Positions 1-11,320 of a stretch of 64,000 bases of DNA are shown piece by piece (within the stretch, counting starts at the first letter, position 1; each line of letters starts with the position of its first letter). A program made the translations under genes and the position numbers. The notes beneath the pieces are model-generated. The model worked only from the letters and a program-made list of their open reading frames with translations. It searched no databases and had not been told where the DNA came from. Source of the DNA: Cenococcum geophilum 1.58 (Eukaryota > Ascomycota > Dothideomycetes > Gloniales > Gloniaceae); assembly GCA_001692895.1 (NCBI GenBank), contig KV748182.1, positions 1,120,341-1,184,340 on the forward strand, given 5' to 3'.

Positions 1-600
1 GTACTTAGTAGATAAACTTCCGAAACTATCTTAATAGATATTATTAATAGTCTTTTTCTATAGCAAAATGGGTGGAAATAAAAACACAGCGTTACGTTAT
101 CTTTTCCCCTATAATAATACTAAAAAAAATTAATCCGGAGGTATAGCAAATATATATATAGATAATACAATAATACACGCAAAACACCCTATATTCTTTA
201 CCAATGGAAATACTAAACTTATACTTCTGCTAAAGCAGACACTATTAACTTACTATAAAATAACAACGTATCCACTTATATAGCTATGCGTAAATACTTA
301 AATAGCGCTTAACGTAGCCCTTACCTATATTATTCTACCGCAGTATACTGTTCTTATAATTTTTATAAATAACTTTAATAGTATAGACCTACTCCTTGGC
401 TAGCTTGTATAATAGACCGCTTTAGATATTTTTTAAAACCTACCTAAAAATATTCGGCCGAGGCTTATTTTAGTATTCTCTATAAGTAACAAAGCTTATA
501 ATTAATAAGCGATGCGAACTATTAGTACGAATTCCTATATCTAGGTAATATTCTCTTTAATTATTATTTTTCTAATTAATAAGAAGCTCTTACCTCTAGC
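1..600. other. AT-rich RIP-type sequence, no gene recognised
   Basis: Rich in TA dinucleotides and stops in all frames. It lies directly 5' of the patatin-like relic and may hold that gene's promoter or missing 5' exons, but I find no start codon or domain I can defend. Confidence 0.5.
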
Positions 601-2240
601 CTGCTTTTGTCTATTAAAGGAGCAGCTTATAAAAGAAATTTACCTTTCTAGGGATACTCGCCGTTAATCCTATTAGCTCTTCTTAGCTACCTATCTTAAA
701 AGACTCTAGGTTCCAAATATAAATTATAAGATTTCTTTAATTTAACTATAGGTATAAGCTCTAGTAAGAATGAGATATACTTAATTTAAGTAGGATAATA
801 ACTAAACTACTAGGAGGATTAATTGTTTTTAGTATAGGTCTCTGCTTATAGGACGTTATATAGTATAATAAGAACTTTAAATCTATTATAAGGAGATTTT
901 TTGCAGAGTAAAAGGAAAAGAAATCCATTTTTGGCGACATTAAAAAGCTTATTAAGGCTTGGAGGTCTAACGGCTACTATAATGCAATTACTCTAGAATC
1001 TTTGCTAAAGGAGACATTTAGTAATTAACAAATGTTTAAAAACCTACAGCTATCAGGCAAAAAGGTAGTAGTTATCGCTACTTTAATTTTAACTAATTAG
1101 GCGTACTTCTTCGCAAATTATAATGCGTATAAAATGGGTTTTGGTATACTATTCCCTTCTTTTACTTCTTTATTAAATATAGAATCCTAATTAAGGTAAA
1201 GGATATAAGCAGGAAAAAGAAATTAATATATAGGAAGCGTAAGTATTTCTAAGAATACTTAAAGCTTATACTAATCCTTTTATAAGGTAAGAGCTACCTT
1301 AGCCGCTTTAATATAAGATTTAACGCTTAGTAATATATTTAAGCTAATTATATAAGTTTGTTTCCCTAAGTAGATCTAAAGAATAGCCCTTACTTAGACG
1401 GTACGCTACTATATAACAATCCAATTAGAATTGGTTTATGGGAAAGTAAGTATATCTAGCCTAAACAATCTCCTAATATGGTCCTTTCTCTAGGGACTAC
1501 AATATTAGATCTTTAGCTAAATACAACGTCCTAATTCCTATGCTAATTCCTACCCCAGGGGGTAAAAAGTATCTATAACTTACTTTCTTCCTATATAGAT
1601 ATTTAGAAACAATGGTAAGGTATATATAATAGTCTTAATAAAAATTTAAGGGAAGATTACTTCCGATTAAATATTAAAGTGGGATAAGTACCTAGGCTTA
1701 ATAATATTACGTAAATAGATAACCTATAAAGAGTAGTTTAATTCTAATTATTAGGAAAGTCTAAATAGGAAGGAGTAGTCTTAGCGCTGCTTATATCTTC
1801 GTTCTATTTAGAGTTAGACTGCTTACTATATTATAAAAATGGGTTTTATAGATGCGAAGGAGTTATATATTACCAAAATAATAGTTATACTATTATATAT
1901 GCCCTAACTAAACTATTTTTATTTTCCTTAGAGTTTACTAGTAAGATAACTAGCGAAAGAGGCCTTTTAGCTATTTTTAAAGGAGAAGAAGACATCTACT
2001 TATGGTACCAACAATATAGTAAATAGATTGTTTTCTATATTAGACACCTACGCAATATAATTACTTTTTTCCTAAAAATAGACGAGCTAAACTACTAAAA
2101 ACTTGGCGGCTTCCTATATAGCATAGAGTGGTTTATAAAACAATAGAGGCTTAATGCTTAGTTTAGGACTGCAGACCATTATATTTCTAGAGCTTTTTTT
2201 TATTCTAAATATAATATAACTAGGCTTTAACACCGTAAGC
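601..2240 (+). pseudogene. RIP-decayed patatin-like phospholipase relic
   Basis: Patatin-like proteins are lipid acyl hydrolases with a Ser-Asp dyad. The nucleophile elbow reads DFFNLTIGISS at 730-763 and, after removal of a 50-bp intron (764-813), continues RGLIVFSIGL; the family pattern is GTSSGGLI. Next come IFGDIKKLI (about 930), a decayed R-ATSAAP block (RATLAAL, 1290-1310, both changes being CA to TA), and the dyad Asp in YLDGTLLYNNPI (Asp codon 1397-1399) followed by NMVLSLGT. DYFRLNI, PRLNNIT (about 1650-1710) and a C-terminal block ending RTADHYIS (about 2165) also fit fungal members. Many in-frame TAA/TAG and frame changes show it is dead. The oxyanion-hole DGGGxRG motif is not readable, and the 5' end is unknown. 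It is followed on the same strand by a kinase-like relic; whether the two were one gene is open. Confidence 0.75.
764..813 (+). other. Relic spliceosomal intron in the patatin-like gene
   Basis: A 50-bp stretch starts gtaagaatg and ends ctaaactactag, with a fungal branch-like ctaaac 12 bases before the end. Removing it (phase 1) joins GISS to a GGL-type block and accounts exactly for the frame change between the two parts of the nucleophile elbow. Length and signals are typical of filamentous ascomycetes. Confidence 0.7.
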
Positions 2241-2589
2241 GTAAAGATTATAAGGCTGCGTAGCCACCGTTAAAACGACAGCGGTAGGTGTAGTTATTTA
2301 TATCTATATTCTATAATTAGATAGCATAATTAATTATAAAATCTCCTATCTTTATACTTTATTTACAGATATATAATAAAGTATAGCTTTAGGTAGCAGA
2401 GCCATATTATTCCCTAGGTTTTTAATTAATAAGACCTATTAACCTAGATCACTAAAACAATCGTTTCTTACTAGGGGAAATATTCCACCTAAACTTCCTA
2501 TCGTAGTTAACTTAGGAAGTTTGTTTCTAGCTTTGCCCTAGCTAAAGGCCTTAATTTTATAGAATAAATCCTCTTCTCTAAAGTACCGT
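2241..2589 (+). other. Linker between patatin-like and kinase-like relics
   Basis: Directly after the patatin block, one frame still reads a basic stretch (HRKRKDYKAA, then PPLKRQR) in phase with RTADHYIS, with TAG in Gln positions. Beyond about 2330 no domain is recognisable. It may be a linker of a patatin-kinase fusion protein or an ordinary intergenic region. Confidence 0.35.
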
Positions 2590-3123
2590 AAGATACTTAA
2601 TAAAGACTAGGTAGGCCCGTATATAATTATATATAAAAATAACTCTAAATTTATAGTAGTTATAATTAAATAGAGACCTATAATGCACTAAAGTTATAAC
2701 TAGATTATGCTTGTACTAGTAAAATACCTAAATATTATTTCTCTTAAAGAAGCTTTTATTTTCTAGGATATTTACTTAATTTGTAAGTATTTATATATTA
2801 ATATAACGCTAAGAGAAATTTAAGCAAGCCTATTAATTAGCTTTAGAGATTACAAGCTGGCTACAATTTGTAAAGAAGTTTTAAAGGCCCTTTATATTTT
2901 TTAACTTATAAGTTCCCTAGGTTTTAACTAGAGTTTATTTTATTTATAATAAGTTAGGTATTTAGTACGGTTTTCTAAGTATAAAAAACGTTCTTATCTT
3001 ATAAATAAGAGATATTAGGCTTAATACGTTTCTATATAATACTCTAAAGCTTAAACTAAACCTAAAGAAGTAAATATTGGCGATAGTATATTATAAGGGA
3101 GCCTTAATAAAGCAGATGATATT
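2590..3123 (+). pseudogene. Protein-kinase-like relic, N-terminal part
   Basis: Decayed kinase-like domain. Segments in changing frames resemble kinase subdomains of fungal degenerate kinases: ISLKEAFIFQDIYLICKY (about 2740-2800), the helix LATICKEVLKAL (about 2855-2890), and a GI-YGFLSIKNVLIL block (about 2950-3000) where the HRD/N-I-L loop would lie. The last codons before copia-1 read KADDI, and the matching C-terminal half resumes at 9137. The canonical HRD and DFG motifs are not visible, so the ancestor may already have been a pseudokinase. Assignment rests on remembered family patterns, not on a search. Confidence 0.55.
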
Positions 3124-3333
3124 TGTTGGGAATAGGGCAAATTGCCGCCATATAAGGCAAATTGCCGTCACGTAAGGCAAGTTGCCGTCACGTGTTGCCA
3201 CGGCACTACCGTAGCGAGGAACCTAAGGTTCCTCGCCCTTACCCCTTTCTTTAAGAATATATAAAAATAAGAACAACAATCATCATACTATCTACGAACC
3301 GTAGCTACGTGATATCCCCTTATGAGTCCAACA
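3124..3333 (+). repeat. copia-1 5' LTR
   Basis: 210 bp. It carries three spaced copies of the palindrome ggcaaRttgcc, two followed by gtcacgt, and a perfect 11-bp-stem hairpin gcgaggaacct-a-aggttcctcgc at 3214-3236. About nine positions differ from the 3' LTR, all transitions. Confidence 0.95.
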
Positions 3334-3989
3334 CTAATCAGTGGTTAACTTTACTGTTATACTATAGAACAGCTAGGTTTTCACCAAAAAGAGACAAGCT
3401 ACTATACCAGTGCTACTCGTGCTAAGGGAAGCTGTCTTTTAAGGTTAGAACTAGTCCTAAACCTTAAATAGAACTCTTCCACGAATCTAAGGATCTAAAG
3501 GCTAGAACTAGTCCTAAGCCTTCCCCAGATTATAGATTCTTGCGTCCATTATATAGAACAACACGCTTTATAAGTCTTCGCGATTTAAGGCTAGAACTGG
3601 TCCTAAGCCCTATAATCGCAAATATANGTNANNAACGCGTACTAAANNANAATCCCTANACTACNAATATTCCCTTCCTCNNAAGANATAACTATNGCNA
3701 CNCNNAANNACTNGAGAGACTCCTTACTACTAGGGGTAGCTATATACGCGAAACTTATTAATAAAGATTAGGACGCATTTACCTTTAATATAACAACCTG
3801 TACCGCAAAATAAGTTAACAGCTTTCTCCTATACTATATTCTATTCTACTAAGATAGCTATTACGCCGATTTACAGTTATGGGAATACTTTAGGGAGGAT
3901 TTTATAGGATGGACCGCCGACACCTAGGCACTTAGCAATGTTAATATTATTTAGGATTTTTAAAACTCCCTCTAAAGGAATAGGGTATA
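3334..3989 (+). other. copia-1 5' leader with triplicate motif and unresolved bases
   Basis: Non-coding leader between LTR and gag. The motif aaggYtagaactRgtcctaaRcc occurs three times (about 3440, 3498, 3588), each with self-complementary ends (aaggct/agcctt). Positions 3627-3713 contain many N, so this stretch was not resolved in the assembly. Confidence 0.7.
3627..3713. other. Ambiguous bases (N) in copia-1 leader
   Basis: About twenty scattered N among called bases; they probably mark mixed signals between near-identical repeat copies. Confidence 0.9.
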
Positions 3990-5130
3990 CGTTACTAAGG
4001 ACGGTAACCCAATTACCAGTAATATTTACGCCGTTCTTACTAGTATAGAAGAACTAGTATAGACGAAAGCTAAGATTATACGTTAACTATGGAAACCTAA
4101 AACTAACCTATATTCTTCGGAAGGCAACTTTAATTCGGAATAAAACCCCTAGAACGCTACTCTCCCACCTAGAGGTACTCTCCCACCTAGAGGTGCTCTT
4201 CCTCTACCTCCACTACCTCTAACTCCTCTATCCCAGCCAACTAATAAGCCTCTATCTTAAGAAGTCACGAATCTAATAAAGGTATATTTGGACGAAGAGA
4301 AGAAGTTTAGAGGAGAATTATATAATATACTCGGAGTAAAACTACAGGTCTTTTATAACTGCTACAACAAGGTTAGAATTCAACGCCATTAGTTCTATTA
4401 TGCTTTCTCTATTATATTAAAGGGACGGGCGGTAACGTTCTATTACGACTATATCATAGGTAAAAACTATAGCTTTAATATAATGCTTTAGCTTACTAGA
4501 GCCTACTTTAAAACCAATAAAAACCGCTAACTCTATATGTCCAAATAGCGGGAGACTATATTCTAAAGAGTTATCGCTTCTAACCCAATAACGACTTACC
4601 TAGAGTGTCTTTAACTACTCTTTAATAAACTCTAGAAAATCTAATATAGTCTTACTAAAACCTACTAAAATAAGAACAGTCTAAGGGACTAGGTTATTTT
4701 AGCATGCTATAGCGTTCCTAAGTGCAACTTGGCGCTATATAAACCTATAAACACATTTAAAGGAGTATATGCCAAGCTACGCTCCGCTGTAGGTACTGCA
4801 ATACAAATACAAGAATCTTAACAGCTCTATACCAAAAGCCCTACCCAACTAAGCGTTCCCAACCAACATAATCATAACTAGACTAATCGAATATATAGTG
4901 GCCGTAGTAGGGAATACGGCAAAGGGTATAATTAATGTCGACCACAAAGTAATTATAAAGGTCCTTATGGAGGTTTATTTCAAAGTAATCACTAAAAGAA
5001 GTGCTATATTTATAAGAAGCCAAATTACTAGTTAACTAGACACTCCCTTAATAAGTAAAAAGAGGTATATAATAAGTTCCATTAGAGTATAAGAAACGTT
5101 AGAAATTGCAAGGTTACTACGGCCTACTTC
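3990..5130 (+). pseudogene. copia-1 gag relic
   Basis: Gag would form the retrotransposon capsid and bind its RNA. A long in-phase reading includes LQVFYNCYNKVRIQ and LKGRAVTFYYDYI (about 4340-4460), typical of fungal copia gag. A basic Arg/Gly/Tyr/Gln stretch then leads to a CCHC-type knuckle (about 5000-5040) in which CYIC reads CYIY, a TG-to-TA change that removes a zinc ligand. Stops are TAA/TAG in place of Gln/Trp. The start is not certain. Confidence 0.8.
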
Positions 5131-8100
5131 TAAAGCTTCCTAGTTCAATATAAAGGCGTAAAAGACCTTAAGGGTAAGGTTAATAAGACCAAACAGCTCC
5201 TTATAGATATAGAAATTGAGGACTACTTACTTAACTAATACTTTACTAAGTATAGTAAGGTAAATGGTATATAAACCATTACTATTCTTAATAACCAATC
5301 TACACTCCATTCTATTACAAAGTTAGATATCTTTAATAAGCCAAAAGAGAGCTCCGCGTTTTCCTTTAACAACAAATACTCGGCGAACGTCTTCTATAGT
5401 ATTATACCAGATACTAGAGCCGCAGAAGTATCTATAGCAGGAGAACCTCAAGTTTAAGCCCTTTAGTAGCTTAATAGCTCTGTTTAGATTAACTATTTAA
5501 CGGCAGGCCAGCATATAATTCGTTTTAGCAAAGGTACTATAATCTCTCTCAGCACAATTAAGGTTTAAACCCCCTTAGGGTACATCAGTTTTTACATTAT
5601 TCCTACAAACACTCCGTTTCTATTTTACATTAAAGATATAAATAAGTTAGGTATTAGGCTTAACAACCTTAAGAATATACTTATTTAGGGAGACAATTAG
5701 ATACCCGTCATGCGCAAGTAGGGTTACCCCTAGTTACTCCTTTATTAACTAGAAAAGAGTATTACTTAAAGCCACTTAACTAAGTCAGAATTACGCCAAC
5801 TACACCATCATTTTGGCCACCCATCCGTTTACTAACTGCTTAGGGTTCTTTAACAAGCAGGTTATAAAGTCAAGGTTAAGGCAATTAAGCATCTTATAAA
5901 GTACTACTATTACTGCTAAATAAACCAGAAGTCCCCTAGCCAATTTAAGTTCACCCTTAAAGATAACTACAACTTTAACTTCTATATTATTATTAATGTT
6001 ATATATCTTAACGGCAAGCCAGTCCTCTAAGCTATTAACTTATTAACCTCCTTCTAAGCCATATATTTCTTAAGGGATATATTAGCTAAAAACGCATAGG
6101 ATACCCTTTGGTTATACTAAATCAATATTTACCTAGGACCCCCTAATTAAATCATTCACAATATAGGAAAGAACTTCTTATCTACGGAGTTTCAATAATA
6201 GGCAAAAGCAATGGCAATTAAGGTTAAGGAAGTCCCTATTAAGGCATATAATAGTATTAGAAAAGTAGAGCGATACCACATACCATTACGCCGAGTATAT
6301 AAGATTATTTCTTTAGAACTAGAGGACGCTAGCAAAGAAATCATCTTATAAATAGCTGTTAAGGCCATCAATGATTCCACTGGCCCAGATAAGCTCGTAC
6401 CCACGTTACTAGTCTTTAGCGCCTACCCTTAAATAACTAACAATTCTCCACTATCTCCCTCTATTATATAACGAGCTAAGGCTATTTATAAAGCAACAAA
6501 GGAGGTATAATATCTATACGCTACGCGCCAGGTTAATAACGCACTAGAAATAAGAAATGGCCTAAACACCTCAACTACGCTTAATCTGCCACTCCAATCT
6601 AAAGTACGGGTATAGCATAAAAAGGGAGGATAGTTAGGCCTACATAAACTCATTACAACTAATAGTTAAACTTGCACTCTTTAGATGCCCTATAGACCCA
6701 CTTAATTCCATTTAACCGTTATTAGGCCCTACTATAAAAATAACAGTTCCAAGCCTTTATAGGATACCCTAAAAGATACCCTAGAAAATACCCTAGAGGA
6801 GAACTACAACTAACGTACCCTAGAAGGCAACTATAATCCTAATATAATTATAGTAGACGTGCCGCAACCACAATATAGTAGAGGTCGCCTAAAGGGATTA
6901 TAAAATCGCCAACACCTTATTAATTTCAAAAAGCAATTTATTGCTGCCATTAAGAATAGAGTTGAGTTATTAATAGCCTTTATAATAGCTAAAGAGAAGG
7001 CTAACTTTAAGCTCGCAAAACAGCTTTAAAAGGAAGGTTATATTATAACTCCAGGGACTCCTTTCCAAGCATCTAATAAGTAGGAGATTAACGGTCTTAT
7101 TACAAGAGGAGTCTTTAAATTTAAGAAGTATAACCCTACTAAGTTTAATAGAATTTGCATCTTTAAGTTAAAAATAGTTAATAAGATTAAGGGCAAAGCT
7201 ACTAATACCCTATTTAAGAAATTAAGGCTTATTATCTAAGGTTATAACAATAATAGTAAGGAGGTAATTCTTACGCAATCTTCTATAATATAATAAGCTA
7301 GTCAGCAAGTCATTGTTATACTAGCTCCCTCCTTAATAAAGAACAGAATGGCAGTTTATTTATAAGATATTACTTAGGCCTATACCCAATTAGAGACGCG
7401 CCTTTAGCGCTTAATACTAGCATACCTTCTAAAGCAAATTCGCCACCAATATCCCAAAGATACGATTATAGTTGTACTTAAGCCACTATATAGAATTACA
7501 AAAGCAGGAACTTATTAGTAGGCTACCTATAGCAAGCACCACAAAGAAAAGCTTTTAATAACTACTTCTATATTTAATCCCTACTTCCTCATTACAACTA
7601 CGGGAACTCTATTTGGAATTGTCGGCATATAAACTAACAATATAATTATCTTAGGAGACGACCAATTCTTAGCTCTTAAAGAAGACGAGCTAGTAAAGGC
7701 AAATCTTATAGCAAAGCTAAAGGAAAAGCTTAGTTTAATAACACCATTACTCTTTAACGGATGCATCCTCTCCCTAAATAAGGATTCTATTACTCTGCGC
7801 CAGAAGGGTTAAGGTAAAAAGATTAACGTTATTAACACTAATTCTCTAAAGTAAGGATATATAGAGTAACGCGCTTGCAAAGCTTATATTACTTCTATCT
7901 ATTAACCTAAGGCTTTATTTAATTTCTCTATTGCCGCCTAATACTAGAAACCAACTAAGGATAATATCCTTACCCTAAATAAGCGTCTTTTCTGGTAAAT
8001 AAACTATCTTAATTAGGGACTACTCTACGTACCTATTAATCTTCCTACCGCTAAGCTCTTTGTATTTGTTAATAAATCATTTATAAATAATAAAGATTTT

Positions 8101-8640
8101 AGCTCCTAGTTAGAATATAAGATTATTATTGTAAATGAATTTACTAAAGAGAATAACTTCACAATCTATGGCAATCTTATCTATTAGAGCTCAACTAAGA
8201 GTAAGCGCGTCACCCGAAGTATTTTAGCGTCAGAGATATATAGAATGGTTAGCGGAGTTAATATAGCAATTGCAATTGGAACTACCCTAAAGATAATTAC
8301 AGATCGACTCAAACTTTCCGTTATCCCTATAATCATATACACCAACTTATATTCCCTCTATAAGTATTTAGTTAAGCTCGGTACCACAAAAAAAAAGCGC
8401 CTTATAATCGATATTATAGCACTTCAGCAATCCTACAAGCGTTAAGAACTCTTTAAGATTTAATGGATTAATGGCTAAGATAACCCGGCAGATATAATAA
8501 TAAAGGCAAACCTAAACAAGGCACTAGAGACGTTTATTAACACGAATACTCTATGTGTATAAGTTAAAGGTTGGGTTAAAAGGGAGTCCCCAGAAATTTC
8601 TTAGTCACGTAAGGTCTTAAAATATCCAGGAACTTTAACC
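5131..8640 (+). pseudogene. copia-1 pol relic (PR-IN-RT-RH)
   Basis: Polyprotein for cleavage, integration and reverse transcription. In order: protease around IIPDTRA (about 5402), where DTG is altered; integrase with FGHP-type text (about 5810), YLGPPN and NSIRKVERYH (about 6130-6290); an RT block KGVFKFKKYN-type region and YL-DIT-AYTQ (about 6900-7400); the catalytic pair as TNN in GIVGI-TNNIIIL (7636-7641, normally TDD); and RNase H with SKRVTRSILASEIY and IIYTNLYSLYKYLVKLGTT (8160-8445). The stretch 8245-8445 is the longest piece still open. The stops are overwhelmingly Gln/Trp to TAA/TAG. Confidence 0.85.
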
Positions 8641-8803
8641 GGCGGTTAAAGTTATCTAATTAGTTAGATTCTCTTACCAAGACTTTTTAGAGTATAATAT
8701 TCTACAGACCCTAACTTAATCTAGCTAATTAGGATTTTCCATCCCCGGGATAGAAAATCGCCATTAGCTTGCTTACTGCTAGCGCCTTAGCGGCCTACCC
8801 ATC
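8629..8803 (+). repeat. Palindromic module P1-P2 in copia-1 3' region
   Basis: P1 holds the hairpin aactttaacc-ggc-ggttaaagtt followed by ctaattagttagatt (8629-8670). P2 (8716-8803) starts with the inverted partner aatctagctaattag, then an imperfect palindrome gattttccatccccgggatagaaaatc, then a gccattagcttgcttactgc tail. Near-identical text occurs in gypsy-1 (15940-16090), and P2 in reverse orientation occurs in copia-2 (50586-50665). Confidence 0.75.
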
Positions 8804-8921
8804 TTTGCTAACTACTGCATTATCGCATAGTGTTTAGTCTTATTATATACTATCTGGTATTATTGCATCCTGTCTGTTTATATATATATAAATAGTAACT
8901 ATAAAAAAGAAGAGTTACTAG

Positions 8922-9131
8922 TGTTAGAAATAGGGCAAATTGCCGCCATATAAGGCAAATTGCCGTCACGTGAGGCAAGTTGCCGTCACGTGTCGCCGCG
9001 GTACTACCGTAGCGAGGAACCTAAGGTTCCTCGCCCTCACCCCTTTCTTTAAGAATATACAAAAATAAGAACAACAATCATCATACTATCTACGAACCGT
9101 AGCTACGTGATATCCCCTTATAAGTCCAACA
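8922..9131 (+). repeat. copia-1 3' LTR
   Basis: 210 bp, same structure as the 5' LTR, with the conserved hairpin at 9012-9034. It is followed by the duplication atatt (9132-9136). Confidence 0.95.
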
Positions 9132-9136
9132 ATATT

Positions 9137-9330
9137 AGAGCCATTAGTTTAATGTTAATTAAGCTTATTAAGCCCTTATCTGGTTTTTAAATATAGGCTC
9201 TTTAACATCTATTTATTTAAACCGATAGACTAATAGCGCTTTGGAATTCTTTAAGAAATTAAAAACTGTATCTGCAGTAGAGCTTCTATAGGTAGGGTAT
9301 CTAAGCAATGTTTTCTTTACCACAATTAAT
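9137..9330 (+). pseudogene. Protein-kinase-like relic, C-terminal part
   Basis: Continues the kinase relic after copia-1. With the element and one atatt duplication removed, the codons join as KADDI then RAISLMLIKLIKP, matching the D-I-RA-GLMxxELMEP helix of fungal kinase-like proteins. After one frame change, 9238-9330 reads ALEFFKKLKTVSAVELL-VGYL, matching the final helices (W/EFL...SA-ELL-HPFL). This exact rejoining shows the insertion hit the middle of an exon. Confidence 0.6.
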
Positions 9331-9999
9331 AGTAGTAGGACGACTTTCTTTAAAAATTACCTAGATTAGCCTGTCTTATACCGCATGCCATAATTACTAA
9401 AAGGTATCGTATTATAGATATTAAAGATAACGAAGTATAAAGCTATTTATAATATAAGATTAAATTAGTATAAGCCCCTAAACGAAATATATAAATATAA
9501 AATTGTAGATATATATGCCTTATACTAAGGATGGCTAAAGCTATTCCATGCCTTATAGGCTAGTTAGTAATTATTACGGTAATATAAGGGAATTTATAAG
9601 GTAGAGGATATCTCGCCATTATATAATCATAGGGAGTGCTTATAAAAACAGCGATTTATAAGAAAAAAGCCAAGTTTAAAGATAAAAAATTTAATATATT
9701 AATCCCTGTTGCTAAGTAGGAGAGTAAGTATATAATTATTATATAGGGAGGTAGGTTCTCTTATTATAACGGGCTTATATAAATGCCTCTAAACTAAAGC
9801 TTATAGATTGCTACTATATAAGGATACTAAGCTAAGGAGAAAAAGAAGAAGAAGAAGGGGGTAGTATAAATAAATATCTTAAGAGGGTCGCTGAGGCGCT
9901 AGTAGTAAGCGAGCTAATAGTAGCGTAGAATTTGGTAGAATTTAGCAGGTAACATGCCCTAGTACTATTATACTTATTGTAAAAATTAAAAGAGAGATT
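9331..9999. other. AT-rich RIP-type stretch, no gene recognised
   Basis: No domain found on either strand. At 9895-9945 it contains gcgctagtagtaagcgagctaatag joined directly to tagaatttggtagaatttagcag. These are the two flanks of the copia-2 palindrome (50586-50745), but the palindrome itself is missing here. Confidence 0.45.
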
Positions 10000-10400
10000 T
10001 GCGAGTATATATAGTTAGCAACTTAGTTAATCGAGGTATAAGTACGGCAAGAGGGACGCGTAAGCCTATATAATTGAATTGTCTATAAACAAGGATCTAA
10101 AACTAGAGAAAGGAAAGGAGAAGGAGAGTAGCGCTAGTTAAGGTAGGGTTCTTCTATATAGTCCCCCAGTTACGTAACTATAAAGTTCTACTAAGTTCTG
10201 CTAACTAAGTTCTACCGTTTTCTGCCAGTGCTATAATAGTAAGTTTAGTAGTTTTTAACGGGGAATTAGGTAGGCGACCTAAACTTTTAACGTAGTACTA
10301 TATGCTATATATTCTATGTATATAATTAATTTAGTTATCTTATTATTTAGTAAGTTTTAGTTAGAGTATATAAGGCGTGCCTAGTTATATATTGCTGTTC

Positions 10401-10428
10401 TATAGTATACTATATATAGTATACTATA
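10401..10428. repeat. Perfect 28-bp AT palindrome
   Basis: The 28 bases starting tatagtatactata read identically on both strands. It lies inside the fold-back structure. Confidence 0.85.
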
Positions 10429-11140
10429 TCTACCCTACCTCTTTACTCTTCTTCTATCTAGAGGAGTACTTTTAAGTGTTAATTAATGAATAAGAAAGGA
10501 TTTTATTCTATCTTTACTTACTATCTACCTTTTAAAAATATAATACTTTTATAGAAGCCTTTAGTACCAGCTCTAAAGCCCACGCTCTTTTAAAGTTTTT
10601 CCTATTTTTTCTTTAAAACCCTTTAGAATCTGGCTCTATACTAATCCATCCTTTATATGTAGAATAATTAGTAGTTCGTCTTTATAACTAACCCCTTACT
10701 AATTAGCTTAAAATAGTTAGCCCGCGTATATTGAAATAATTTTAGTAGGATAAAAATTCTTAACAGCCACATAGACTAAGGGGTAGGAATAGTTTTAATA
10801 ATAACTAATATATTATTTTTTATAGTTACTTAATGTATATAGTACTACGTAAGTTATATAGTCTTTTAGCTAGGTAGCTACCCGGGCGCGTAAGTTTAAC
10901 CCCTTTTAGTAGGCTTTTGAAATAAAATAAAATTTAGATAAGATATTAACTTAGAACCCTTCTAAAAATAATATTTAAGGCGCTAATCGGAGCTATAAAG
11001 TATAAAGATGCCACTAAAAGAAGAGATAAAAATGTATATTATAATCTTATTATTAAGGACTTTTTAATGGAAGCGACTTATTAAATACGTATTTAATTAA
11101 GTAAATGAAGATCGTAGCTCCGCGTTAGTACTAGGAGAAT

Positions 11141-11320
11141 AAGTACTACCTTATTATAAAGAGTTAGTGCTATAAAAGAGCTTCTTAGATTAATTTCTTA
11201 CGTTTTTTTAGTCTACTAATAAATATTAAAGAAGAAGAAGAAATACTACTATATTATAAAGAGTTAGTGCTATAATAGATTTTTGTATTAATTTCTTACG
11301 TTTTTTAGCCTACCTATAAA
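11141..11320. repeat. Two-copy direct repeat of about 100 bp
   Basis: Two consecutive copies share attataaagagttagtgctata and attaatttcttacgttttttta at a 100-bp spacing (11141 and 11241). No coding sense is seen. Confidence 0.65.

Larger units (their letters stand above)
3124..9131 (+). mobile_element. Complete Ty1/copia LTR retrotransposon (copia-1)
   Basis: Two 210-bp LTRs (3124-3333 and 8922-9131) begin TGTT and end AACA and differ only by transitions. The 5-bp duplication atatt is perfect (3119-3123 and 9132-9136). The order gag, protease, integrase, reverse transcriptase, RNase H is the copia order. A purine-rich tract (aaaaaagaagag) precedes the 3' LTR. Total length is 6008 bp. Coding parts carry many TAA/TAG at Gln/Trp positions, so it is not autonomous. 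It interrupts the kinase-like relic. Confidence 0.95.

Noticed and set aside
6192..6404. 70-codon open frame on the - strand
   Set aside because: It is antisense to the copia-1 integrase, whose + strand reading (NSIRKVERYH) is recognisable.
7581..7766. 61-codon open frame on the - strand
   Set aside because: Antisense to the copia-1 RT catalytic region.
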